This document shows positions 53,434 through 63,400 of a DNA stretch of 64,000 bases, piece by piece (the stretch's first letter is position 1; each line of letters begins with the position of its first letter). Where the stretch lies: NCBI GenBank assembly GCA_000972765.1, contig CP011265.1, forward strand, positions 2,031,501 through 2,095,500. The letters run 5' to 3'. This stretch comes from Verrucomicrobia bacterium IMCC26134 (GTDB lineage Bacteria; Verrucomicrobiota; Verrucomicrobiia; Opitutales; Opitutaceae). The notes under the pieces are model-generated. The model saw nothing but the letters and a program-made list of their open reading frames with translations. It was not told the DNA's origin and ran no database searches. The translations under genes were made by a program, and so were the position numbers.

Positions 53434-56400
53434 GGAGAGACGACAACGCGGTAAAACACACGAGCATCGGTCGGTGCAGGGGTGTCGGTAAACACCAGCG
53501 TGGCATCGGTGCCGCTGCGGGCAACGCCAACATTCACCCAAACCGGTGCCGAGAGATCGGTGCAGCGCTGCAACTGGTAGAGATGTCCCGAATGCGTAGG
53601 AAGTGAGACTTGCAGATCCGAACCGGAACCCGGGGCGATTTCCGGCACGGCCACCGCGGCCGCCGTCAAAATCGTGCCGGTGCCGGACAGCCCTGGGGGA
53701 AGTGAAGAACCAGCGGTAATGAAATCGATTTTCCCCGAATTAGTCACGGCTCCCGACACGGCGAATATCGCACCGCGTGTGAAGCGGATCACGCCGGTAG
53801 CGCTATTGGTCACGGCACCGTTTACGGTCCAACCGGAAGCCCCGTCGGCCAGAAAGGAGCCCTCGTTGATCAGCGTTCCATTGATCACTCCTGAGCCCGT
53901 GAGAGTGCCGCCGGAACGAATCGTCACGGAGGCAACCGTAAGGGTGCCGGTGAGATGAAGCGACGCACCCGACAAAACCTCGACGGTGGAGCTGTTGGTG
54001 AGCGTGCCGGCAAAAAGCAAGGTGCCGGCGGAGACCACGGTGGGGCCGGTGTAGGTGCAGTTGCCGCCAACGGTCCAGGTCCCGGCGCCGACCTTGGTGA
54101 CGGCGGTGCGGCTGGGACTGGTGCCGTTGGTGATCGCACCGGAATACGTGGTGCTCGTGCCGAGTCCTCCAACTTGCCAAGTCACGACATACGAACCCGG
54201 GGTGTTGTTGTCAGGAACTATACCACCGATCACGGCATCGGATGCACCGGATATCGCACCAAGCGGCAGGGTCTGATTTTGGTTAAGATAAGTCAGGAGT
54301 GTGACCTTGGAGCCCAGATCGGTCTGCGACTGGGAAAGGCCGGATGTGTTGGAGAGACGGAAAAAGCCGCCGTCGGCGTCGGTGCTCACGTTGATGCGTC
54401 CGGTAAAAGCAGACCAGTCGCCGAGCACTTTGAAGCGAACCCAGGGCACATAGAGATTAAGCGTGCCGGAACCGGTGAGCGGACCGGAAAGATCCATCCG
54501 CGAATCGACCCGGAAGGTCGGATTCGACCCGGCGGGCACCCGCAAGTCGCAAGTCGTCGCGCTATAGGAACCAGCCGTGTCATACTGCTGCAGCGTTCCA
54601 CCCGACAGGGTAAGCGGACCGGTGCCCAGGCCGGACACGTTGGCGGTTTCGTCGGCGAGCACGAGGGTGCCTGATTGCAGCGTGAAGCCGCCGGTGTGGG
54701 TATTTCCTCCCGCGAGATTAAGTGCGCCTGAACCGGTTTTCACCACGGTGGTGCCGCCTGCGAGACCGCCGCCAGTGGCGGTGAAAGTGTAGTTAGCCGC
54801 CGCATCGACGGTAACGGATGCCGGAGTCAGGGGACCGGTCACGGTGACACTGGAGTTTCCAGAAAAGGTGTCATCAAAACGCACCCGATCCTGCGCGAGG
54901 TAAGCGGTGACGGCGCCGCCTGCTGCAAAAGTCCAGTTAAGCGCCGCGGTATTCCAGAGGCCGGAAGCCGCCCCGCTCCACACGATATCGGCAGGAACCC
55001 GCGTGCTGCTTGAGGTGAGCGTCATGGTCACGACTCCGGGGGTAGAGGTATTGAACGTGGCGGTGTAGCCGGGGTCGCTCCAGACGAAGGAAGGCGTGCC
55101 GGCTAACGTGCCTGTATAAGTAAACAACTGATACGTCGCGGCGCCCAGCGTGCCCGACGGCACGATGGTGACAGGGCCGTTGAAAGTGAGCGTGCCGGCG
55201 AAAACGGGGCCGGCGGCCGCGCCGATCGTGCGGAGTTTACTCCCGGATTGAAAGGTCACCGCCCCCGCAATAACACCCGACCCGCCGAGCGCGGCGCCGG
55301 AGGAGACCGTAACCGAAGATGATCCGATCACGCCGTCCACCACGAGGCCGCCGGCCGAGACTGTGGTCGCGCCGCTGTAACTGTTAATGGAGGTGTAAGC
55401 CAGAGTCTGGCTGCCGGTGGCGGTGGCGGCCTTGGTGAGCGTGAGGCTGGTCGCTCCGACCACAGTAGCAATGCGCGTGCCTGCAGGGATTCCGGCCCCA
55501 CTCACCGGCATTTGCGGAATGAGCCCCGTGGTGCTCGCGAGTGTGACCGTCGTATTACCGGATGTGGTCGTGGTGGCGAGGCTGGTGGCGGCGGATGACG
55601 CGAGCGTGAGCGTGCCGGTGCCGACCTTGGTCAGGCTGTTACCAGTGATGATGCCGGCGAAAGTGGAGTCCGTGTTTTTCGCGCCCACAGTCCAGGCCGT
55701 GGCGGACAAGACAGCCCTCGTGGAGCCCGAGAGCGCTCCGAGACTGGTCGATCCGGTCAACGAGTAGCCGTAGGTGAGGTTGGCGAAATCAACGGACGCG
55801 CTGGCGTAGCCGTAGCCGTTGTTGATTCTAAAATCGCCGCCGCCGGAGTCGGAGATGACATTGATCTGCCCGGTGAAAGCCGCCCAGTTTCCATTCAGTG
55901 CGGTGCGGCTGAATGCGGTGTAAAACGTAAACGTCCCGGCGCCGGTGAGCGAACCGGACAGAGTGCAACGTCCGTCGGCGTTGAGCCGGCCTGATGAGCC
56001 GGAGGGCACAGACAGATTCCAGGTGCAGGAGTTGTTCGACTGAAGATCGGTCATCGAGAGCGTGCCGCCATCAAGGGTAACGAGTCCGGAGCCGAGACCG
56101 TCTTCATTGGCTTCGAAAGAACCGAGCAACACGGCTCCGGCTTTAATCACTGTGCCGCCAGAATAGGTGTTGATGCCCGCGAGATTGAGGGTGCCGGAGC
56201 CGGTCTTTGTCAGCGTGCCATTACCCATCAGCCCGCCCGACCACACCAGGCTGGCAGTGCTGGTGCTGATCTCAATACCCCCTCCTCCGGTAGTGAAGGT
56301 CGCAGCGCGGTTGGTGGAAAAATTAAGCGCGCCGGTGTAGCGGAGAGTGCCGCCGTTGAACACGAGATTGGTGGCATCGGAAGAAGCCGCGCCAAGCGGA

Positions 56401-59400
56401 CCGGCGACCCCGGCAGGCGTGACCGTGGCGATCGACACCACGCCGCCGTTGAGCGTGGTGGGGCCGGTGTAGGTATTGTTGGTCTGGATGGTCAGCGTGC
56501 CCGAGCTGTTCTTCGTCAGCCCACCGGTTCCGCCGATGGAGCCGTTGCCCGAGAACGTATAATTCGCGGTGGCGTCGACCGCGACCGACGCAGGAAAAAC
56601 CTCGGTTGAAAGGCTGACGGCAGATGCTGCTGATCCGGTGGCGTCGAAACGCACGCCGTCTCCCGTCACGAAGGCTGTGGCGTTGCCCCCGATGAGCCAG
56701 TTTGGACTCGTGGCGAGATCCCACGTGGACGTGTTCCCGCGCCAGACCAGGGAATCAGGTGCGCGGGTGGAGGCGACCGTGAGCACCAGAGCACCGCCGG
56801 AAAAAGAGAGTGTCCCGGCTGCGCCCGCCAGGCCGGTAATGGAGATATTCGCCACGGAGCCGGTCAGCGTGCCGGTGTAGGTGATAAGCGTGTAGACGCC
56901 GGGGGCGAGAACCACGCCCAAGAGCTGAAGCTCGATGCGGGTGGTGCCGGCTAGGGTCAGATTCCCGGTGACAACGATGCGATCGCCAGCGGCGACGGGA
57001 GTGGCGCCCAGATCGAACTCGAGGACGGAGGCATTGAGCGAGAGTTGATTGCCGATCGAAAGCGTGCCGGCGGTGCCGAGCGTGGCGGGCGCAACTCGCC
57101 CGCGCGCCGCGACGACGAGCCCGTTACCCAAACTGCCGGTTCCGGCGACGCGTCCGAGTCCCTCGAGCGCCACCATGCTGGAAGCAAGCGTGCCGTTCAC
57201 CGTGAGTGTGCCCTGCTCGACGTGCGTTCCGCCTGTGTAGGAGTGCGCGGCTTGCAGGGTGAGCGAGCCGAGACCGGCTTTGGTGAGGCTCATGGGCCCG
57301 GTGAGCGTGCCGGTGCCGGCGAAGGTGTAGTCTTTGCCGACCGCGTTGTGGACAACGACCTCAGCGGGCGCGAGCGAGCCGACAAGCGTAAGGGCAGAGC
57401 TGGTGTCGCCAGTGTAATCAAGCAGGACGGAGTCCGTGCCAGTGAACGTGCTCGGCGCTGTGCCGCGCAGCCAGCGGGCGCTCCCGCCGGCATCCCAGGT
57501 GTTGGCATCGGTTGCGCCTTTCCACACGAGGTTGCCGTGCCAGATCGGAGCGCGGGGCGGAGCTGACATATCCTGCCCAAGAAAAAACCCGGGATGAGGC
57601 GGCTGATTATAGCCGGTATTCTGCCAAGCGATGGCCTCGCGATACTGCGGGTCATGCATCAAAGTATAAAGCCGGTTGGTCGCGGGAATCGTGGTCGTGT
57701 AAACGCGCAACGCGGTGCTGTCGGTGGTGCGCATCACGACTTCTTCGCGCCAGTCGCCGAGGATGTCGCCGCTGAGGTTGGGCGTGGCCTTGGTGCCATT
57801 ATTGGACGACACACCGCTCATGCTGAGCAGGGCCGAGGTGTTGCCGCTCGCGGGCACCCATTTGGTGATCGTCGTCCCGTCGAGCAATTCGCGCAGAGGA
57901 TCGGCATCCCACCAGGCGCCGAAGTTCACCGCCGGGCGCGACGCCGTGGTGATGGGCACGCCTTTGACGGTGTAAACCATGGAGCTGTTGGTCGCCCAGG
58001 CCTCGTAGCCGGGGTAACGCGGGTCGATATCGAAGGCCACGCCGCGTCCGACGTCGCCGCCACCGGGCGCGCCCCAGAGAGGCGTGCCGTCGCGTTGCTC
58101 GGTGAGGCTGGTGCCGTAGATGCCGTAGGAGGAAGGACTCTCGTGCGGCATGAAAAACTTCAGGCCCGGACTGTCAGGATCCATTTCCGAAAGGTGTGTC
58201 GCGTCACCGTGGCCGAGGCCGGTGCTCCAGAGTCCGGTGCCGTTGTCGTCAATGGCGCAGGCGCCGTAGGCGATCTCGTCTTTGCCGTCCCCGTCCAGAT
58301 CGCCGACGCTGATGCTGTGGGCGCCCTGGCCGGCGTAGGCGAGATTGGAGGCCGGACCGCTGCCGCTGTCGAAGGCCCAGCGCTTGGTCAGTTGCCCGCC
58401 ACGCCAGTCCCACGCAGTCAGAAAGGCGCGGGTGTAATAGCCACGGGCAAACACGCCGGTGGGGCGCTGGCCGTCCAGGTAGGCGACGGCGGCGAGAAAC
58501 CGGTCGAAGCGGTTGCCGTAGCCGTCGCCCCAAAGGGTGGTGAGGCGCGCACTCGAGGGGTTGTCATCGAGGTTGTCGGGGTCGCGCTGGGGAAAGAAAC
58601 GGGTGGTGGCGAGTTCGGTGCCGGTGAGTCCGTCAAAGACCGACAGGAACTCGGGACCGGTGAGGATGTAGCCGCTGGTATTGCGGTAATCGTCGGTATC
58701 GTTGAAGGCCGGACGCACCCCGCCCTGCCACTTGGCCGAGCCGCCGACGTAGGTTCCGGCGGCGTCGAGCGAACCGGGCGCGCTCCGGCACATGATCTCG
58801 GCGCGGCCATCCCCGTCGAAATCGTAAACCATGAAATCCATGTAATGCGCGCCCGAGCGGATATTCACCCCGAGATCGATGCGCCAGATAGGTCCCGCCG
58901 CAGCGGGATCGAGTTTGTAGGCGTCCAGGTAGGTGTTTCCGGTGTAGCCGCTCTGGGAGTTGTCCTTGGAGTTGGTCGGATCCCACTTGAGAATGAGCTC
59001 GTATTCGCCGTCACCATCGAGATCGCCCACACTGCAATCGTTGGCGGTGTAGGTGTAGGCACCGCTGGCATTGGTGCCGCCGGGCGGGATTTGCAGGGGG
59101 ATGGTGAGGTATTGGCCGACCGCACTGTTTGCCGGGAGGGTAAAGGTGGCGCCCGCGGCTTGCTCGACGCCGCCAAGCACGGGGCGGACGGAGTAGGCGT
59201 TACTGATCGTAAAGGTGGCGGTGCCATCGGTGTAATCGGTCGTCGCGGTCAACGGCGTCGCGTTGAGTTTCACGGCGGCGGCACCGTTGGCCGAGCGGTA
59301 GAGATTAAATGCGATGCCAGCGGGATCATCTCCGAGCAAACGCCAGCCAATGTAGACCTGGGTGCTCGAGGAGCGGACCGCAATCATGCCGCGACCGAGC

Positions 59401-59549
59401 GCCTCCATCTGCCGCTGGGCAAAGACCGGCGATGAGCCCAAGCCAGCCATGAACCCCGCAGCGACTACCCAGACCAAGCCCGAGAGCGCGGCCCAGCGAC
59501 GAAGGGAGCGAACGAGATAAGAGATAAGACGGTTGCAGCGTTCGCTCAT
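53430..59549 (-). CDS. Giant exported rhamnogalacturonan lyase (PL11-type) with autotransporter-associated repeats
   Basis: A 2039-residue protein. After a long basic signal peptide (WAALSGLVWVVAAGFMAGLG) the first ~630 residues are a PL11-type beta-propeller: QMEALGRGMIAVRSSSTQVY, CSVGDLDGDGEYELILKWDP, MVYDFDGDGRAEIMCRSAPG, VGDLDGDGKDEIAYGA and LSGDILGDWREEVVMRTTD, including calcium-binding DxDGD loops. About 1200 residues of autotransporter-associated beta-strand repeats follow (units such as TYTGPTTLNGG and TKVGTGTLTLA), then a ~200-residue C-terminal module ending in VFYRVVVSP. There is no beta-barrel translocator. It probably cuts the rhamnogalacturonan I backbone at the cell surface. 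It heads a two-gene unit with the PL9 lyase. Confidence 0.85.
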   Translation of the reverse strand: MSERCNRLISYLVRSLRRWAALSGLVWVVAAGFMAGLGSSPVFAQRQMEALGRGMIAVRSSSTQVYIGWRLLGDDPAGIAFNLYRSANGAAAVKLNATPLTATTDYTDGTATFTISNAYSVRPVLGGVEQAAGATFTLPANSAVGQYLTIPLQIPPGGTNASGAYTYTANDCSVGDLDGDGEYELILKWDPTNSKDNSQSGYTGNTYLDAYKLDPAAAGPIWRIDLGVNIRSGAHYMDFMVYDFDGDGRAEIMCRSAPGSLDAAGTYVGGSAKWQGGVRPAFNDTDDYRNTSGYILTGPEFLSVFDGLTGTELATTRFFPQRDPDNLDDNPSSARLTTLWGDGYGNRFDRFLAAVAYLDGQRPTGVFARGYYTRAFLTAWDWRGGQLTKRWAFDSGSGPASNLAYAGQGAHSISVGDLDGDGKDEIAYGACAIDDNGTGLWSTGLGHGDATHLSEMDPDSPGLKFFMPHESPSSYGIYGTSLTEQRDGTPLWGAPGGGDVGRGVAFDIDPRYPGYEAWATNSSMVYTVKGVPITTASRPAVNFGAWWDADPLRELLDGTTITKWVPASGNTSALLSMSGVSSNNGTKATPNLSGDILGDWREEVVMRTTDSTALRVYTTTIPATNRLYTLMHDPQYREAIAWQNTGYNQPPHPGFFLGQDMSAPPRAPIWHGNLVWKGATDANTWDAGGSARWLRGTAPSTFTGTDSVLLDYTGDTSSALTLVGSLAPAEVVVHNAVGKDYTFAGTGTLTGPMSLTKAGLGSLTLQAAHSYTGGTHVEQGTLTVNGTLASSMVALEGLGRVAGTGSLGNGLVVAARGRVAPATLGTAGTLSIGNQLSLNASVLEFDLGATPVAAGDRIVVTGNLTLAGTTRIELQLLGVVLAPGVYTLITYTGTLTGSVANISITGLAGAAGTLSFSGGALVLTVASTRAPDSLVWRGNTSTWDLATSPNWLIGGNATAFVTGDGVRFDATGSAASAVSLSTEVFPASVAVDATANYTFSGNGSIGGTGGLTKNSSGTLTIQTNNTYTGPTTLNGGVVSIATVTPAGVAGPLGAASSDATNLVFNGGTLRYTGALNFSTNRAATFTTGGGGIEISTSTASLVWSGGLMGNGTLTKTGSGTLNLAGINTYSGGTVIKAGAVLLGSFEANEDGLGSGLVTLDGGTLSMTDLQSNNSCTWNLSVPSGSSGRLNADGRCTLSGSLTGAGTFTFYTAFSRTALNGNWAAFTGQINVISDSGGGDFRINNGYGYASASVDFANLTYGYSLTGSTSLGALSGSTRAVLSATAWTVGAKNTDSTFAGIITGNSLTKVGTGTLTLASSAATSLATTTTSGNTTVTLASTTGLIPQMPVSGAGIPAGTRIATVVGATSLTLTKAATATGSQTLAYTSINSYSGATTVSAGGLVVDGVIGSSSVTVSSGAALGGSGVIAGAVTFQSGSKLRTIGAAAGPVFAGTLTFNGPVTIVPSGTLGAATYQLFTYTGTLAGTPSFVWSDPGYTATFNTSTPGVVTMTLTSSSTRVPADIVWSGAASGLWNTAALNWTFAAGGAVTAYLAQDRVRFDDTFSGNSSVTVTGPLTPASVTVDAAANYTFTATGGGLAGGTTVVKTGSGALNLAGGNTHTGGFTLQSGTLVLADETANVSGLGTGPLTLSGGTLQQYDTAGSYSATTCDLRVPAGSNPTFRVDSRMDLSGPLTGSGTLNLYVPWVRFKVLGDWSAFTGRINVSTDADGGFFRLSNTSGLSQSQTDLGSKVTLLTYLNQNQTLPLGAISGASDAVIGGIVPDNNTPGSYVVTWQVGGLGTSTTYSGAITNGTSPSRTAVTKVGAGTWTVGGNCTYTGPTVVSAGTLLFAGTLTNSSTVEVLSGASLHLTGTLTVASVTIRSGGTLTGSGVINGTLINEGSFLADGASGWTVNGAVTNSATGVIRFTRGAIFAVSGAVTNSGKIDFITAGSSLPPGLSGTGTILTAAAVAVPEIAPGSGSDLQVSLPTHSGHLYQLQRCTDLSAPVWVNVGVARSGTDATLVFTDTPAPTDARVFYRVVVSP

Positions 59550-59575
59550 AGGGGGTAGCGGTCACGCCTGCACCC

Positions 59576-60139
59576 ATGACAACAAAGTCGGTGAGTTCTC
59601 AGGTCGTTTACTTTCTGGGCTGGATTCTTGTCCAGCTGACCGCGCCGGTTGCGGCCTGCGCTCACGACATTAAAGAGATGTCGATCAACGCCCGCGTGCA
59701 TGCGGACCGGATCGAACTCAGAATTGTGACTTCGAACCACATGGCGGCGGCGTTGCTCGCCTCCGGGAAGGACGACACAACCACGACGCTCGACGCGGAG
59801 AGCTTCGCCGCGCTCCGACCAAGCCTGGAAACACGCGGGAGAACGCTGCTGGCGCTTTGGAGCGGCGAAAAAGCCGCGCGCGCGCTCCCCGTCACCGCCA
59901 TCGACGTGCTCCTGGGCCAGCAAAATGAGATCGAGTTTTTCCTCACTTATGCGCCCGCGACAGAAGGAGCGCTGCGCTTCGATGCCAAGGTCCTCGAGCA
60001 GGTCGAGGACGGCTACGTCGTCACCTTGCTCGTTTTTGACGCCAAGCGGACACAGATCAGCGCGAAGGCCATGAAGCGCGGCGACTCCAGCCTCACCCTT
60101 CCCCTCGCGGGAAACACGGGCTGGCAGGCGACGAAGTGA
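59576..60139 (+). CDS. Exported protein of unknown function (187 residues)
   Basis: The N-terminus is a signal peptide (VVYFLGWILVQLTAPVAACA), and the mature part starts HDIKEMSINARVHADRIEL. Two beta-rich stretches follow (IELRIVTSNHMAAALLAS, VVTLLVFDAKRTQISAKAM). No family was recognised; the mature start recalls the N-terminal part of HupE/UreJ-like proteins but too weakly to call. It is divergent from the PL11 gene with starts only 26 bases apart, which leaves almost no room for a shared promoter region. Confidence 0.65.
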   Translation: MTTKSVSSQVVYFLGWILVQLTAPVAACAHDIKEMSINARVHADRIELRIVTSNHMAAALLASGKDDTTTTLDAESFAALRPSLETRGRTLLALWSGEKAARALPVTAIDVLLGQQNEIEFFLTYAPATEGALRFDAKVLEQVEDGYVVTLLVFDAKRTQISAKAMKRGDSSLTLPLAGNTGWQATK

Positions 60140-60345
60140 ACGTAATGGGTGGGGCACGTTGAAGATGGCGCGGCAAATCGGGACTTAGCGGGGAATGCTA
60201 CGGGGCAAAAGACCCGGCGGGACTGGAAACAGAAAGGGTGAACCGAGGATCCCGCAAAGCGGACCGATAAACACGGATGGAATCGGACTGATCGGGTGCA
60301 TCCGGGTTAAAAGGCTGAGTGCTTGGGGCGCTTGCGGAGTGAGAT
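60140..60345. other. Intergenic stretch between the exported unknown and the repeat gene
   Basis: No gene or RNA seen. It is the shared downstream region of two converging genes; the terminator for the repeat gene lies at its right end. Confidence 0.5.
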
Positions 60346-60379
60346 AAAAAAAGCTCCCCGGAGTTAACCAGGGAGCTTT
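60346..60379 (-). terminator. Intrinsic terminator of the giant repeat gene
   Basis: On the minus strand, AAAGCTCCC (60379-60371) pairs with GGGAGCTTT (60358-60350) and is followed by a T-run (60349-60346). It lies 30 bases after the stop codon of the repeat gene. Confidence 0.8.
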
Positions 60380-60408
60380 GTGAAACTTCGGACTGTTTCC
60401 CTGTCAGC

Positions 60409-63400
60409 TTACGGGGTGTAAGTAACGTTGAGACGCAGGAAGCGGCGCGGGTTGGCGGAGATCAGCTGGGTATCGGTCACCGTCTTGGAACCGGCTACGT
60501 TGCCAGCGCCAGAGGTTTGATTGACCGTGGCCCAAGCCGGGGTGCCGGAGATGTCATTCACACCTTGGACGGTGTAAGTGAGCTTCGTGTCGGCGATCGC
60601 GGTGTAGGTCAGCGTGAGCGAACCGCTGGCACTCCCGATCGAGCAGGCGGGACCATCAGCGACCAGCGGGTTATGGCTGGTGGCATACTCCAGGAAGTTA
60701 GCCATACCGTCGCCATCCGGATCGGCGTTGTCGCCGGCGATCGCAGGATTGGTAGCGTTCACACCGAACTGAGCCTGACGCCATGTCTCGAGACCGCTAA
60801 GCACCACCAAGGTAGGCGTGGCGGAGACTTCAGCGGAGTTACCGCTTAATCCGAGCGCATTCTTAGCCTCGACGACGTAGTAATAAGTGGTGTCGTTGGT
60901 CAGACCGGTGTCGGTATAGCTGAGCGCGGCGTTGTTGTTGATCGTGGTGTAGGGCCCGCCAGCGACGGTGGAGCGTTTCACCAAGTAGGAATCGGTGTTG
61001 GTGCTGGCATTCCACGAGAGGGCAACCTGTGCGTTGCTACCGGTCGCGGCCAGTCCTGTAACGGCAGAAGGCAATACCACGGCGGATCCGCCGGACACGG
61101 CCAACTCGCCGGTGGCGGCGGTGAAGGTGTAGGTCACGCTGCCGACCGTTCCGCTCCAGATGCCATTGGCGCCGGCGTCGGTCAGAGCGACATCCGTGTC
61201 AGTAGGGGTCGTCACGGTGACTGCGGCGAAGTTGCCCTGCGGCGCGCCACCGGTCGACTGCAACAAGGTATAGGATCCATTATACACCGTATTCAGGAAG
61301 TTGAGCTTGAGCGTGCCACCATAAGTGATGCCGCTCGCGATATCGCAACTGATGCCGGTGAAGACATTATTCGAGAAGTCGATCTGGGTCGTGGCAGTGG
61401 CGCCCAAGGTGAGCGTGGCGGCGTTGGTGAAGGCCAAGCGACCACCCAGCAGCCCCGTGGAGTCGGGACGAAGATTGCCGTTAATGGTGGTCAGGCCACC
61501 GAAGCGACCGTTACCGGCCAGCGTCGCGACCACAGCGACCACACAGGCGCCGGGTTCTTGGTTCTGGTAAGCGGTGGCAGGCGGCGTGATCGAGATCGTG
61601 TCGTCACACAACAGCGAAACGGGATCGCGTCCATAGGAGCCGTCTACACCGCTGCCGAGGTAGAAACGCTCGATCGAGCCCATCAGCTTGAGTGTGCCAG
61701 CATTCACGTTCAGCGAATTTACGGCGCCCAGTGTGGTGATCATATTCGTCGCGCCGTTGATCGTCAGAGTGCCGGTGCCGACCTTGGTGATGACCGGGTA
61801 ACCGTAACCAAAGATGTTCAGGGTTCCTTTGATCTGACCGTTAATCACGGAGTCCGTGTTCAATGCTCCGATTTGGTAAACGTTGTAGCGACCGCCGACT
61901 GGATTGCCGGCGAGGGTTGCGGCTGCGTCCACATTCAGTGCGCCAAATTGGTGGATGGAGCTCAATGTGCCACTGGAAGGCGGGTTGTTCACCTGATAAA
62001 CTTGGACGCCTGCGCCCAGGTTCACGGTGGCGCCGCTCATGTTATGATCCGCGTTTAAGCGATAATCATCGGTTCCAGCTCCGGTCGCTGAGATGTTCAG
62101 CACACCCGTGAAACCGGGCCAGTTGCCGTTGATGTCCGAGCGGGTTGCGTCAACACTCAGATTAAGGGTGCCCGCACCACTCACCGCCCCGGTGACGCCG
62201 CCGCGTTGAGGCAAATAGATATTGGCCGTGACCCCCGTGGCTACCACCAGCGCATTCCGTAGGTTATCATAGGAGGTGCCGTTATCGGTCAAGCCCTGGC
62301 CATTCATATAAAGTTTAACGCCATCGCCAAAGGTGATCGTCCCCGTTCCCAGGCCAGACTGACCATTGGCTGCCGTAGCGCCCAGACGGACGATTCCGGA
62401 GCCAAGCGTAACCGGCCCGCTAAAGCCGCTATTCAGGCCGGAGAGAGTCAAGTTACCGGAGCCACTCTTGAGCAGAGCGCCCGTGCCCGACATCGCACCT
62501 GAGACCGTAAATCCAAGATCAGTGCCGACATTGATTTCACCGCCATTGGCACCGATCACCAAGGCGCGGGAATTTGCCCCCGCGTTGTTAAGCGCCAGGG
62601 TCGCCGTTGGCACAAGCACACCTCCATCCAGCGACAGCTTCGCACCCGATGCCTCGGCACCGAGATTGGCGTTGCTGGAGATAATCAGACTGCCGCCCGT
62701 GACAGCGGTGGAGCCGGTGTAGGTATTGGAACCAGACAAGGTAAGCGATCCCGCACCGGACTTGGTGAAGGAACCGGTTCCGCCATTACCGATCGTATTG
62801 GCGAGGACGACATTGTTGCCGTTAGTATCGATCGTGGCGCCGTTGATCGCGAAGGTGATCACCTTCGACGAAATATCGGCCGTGTTACCCGTATCGTAAC
62901 GGAGTGCGCCACCGTTCAGGGTCAATGAACCCGAGCCGAGGCTGCTTGCATTCGCAAAGCCCAACACGCCAGCAGCCACTGCCACATTGCCGCTGAAGCT
63001 ATTGGTGCCGGTCAGGTCGAGGGTGCCTACAGCGGACTTATTGATGCCACCCACGCCGGATACCCCGCCTGAAATAGTGAGGCTGGAGTTTGCAGCTACG
63101 GCGATACCTGCCGTGGAGTTGAGGATAACGGGCGCGGTAATGGTATTATTACCGGCGTCAATCGTCACGCCGGAAGCAGACACACCATTATCCAAGGTGA
63201 GATTGCCACCCGTGCCTTGGGCGATGGTGTAACCACCGCTGCCACCGAAGGCCAATCCCTTGGTCGTGCGATCGCCATCCAAGGTGACTGTGGCAACCGA
63301 GCCGAGCGAGGCCTGGAACTTGGCGGTGTAATTGCTGCCACCACCGGCTGCCGTGGAATCGGTCCAGTTCGCGGCGCTGCCCCAGCTGCCGGAGCCGCCG

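Noticed and set aside
52387-53454. 355-codon + strand frame opposite the PL9 gene
   Set aside because: It mirrors the lyase in codon position and shows no recognisable domain.
57594-59435. Long open frame (613 codons) on the + strand opposite the PL11 catalytic domain
   Set aside because: It is the complement of a well-supported lyase. Its protein is Gly/Ala/Val/Arg-rich with no family pattern, as expected from an antisense frame in GC-rich DNA.
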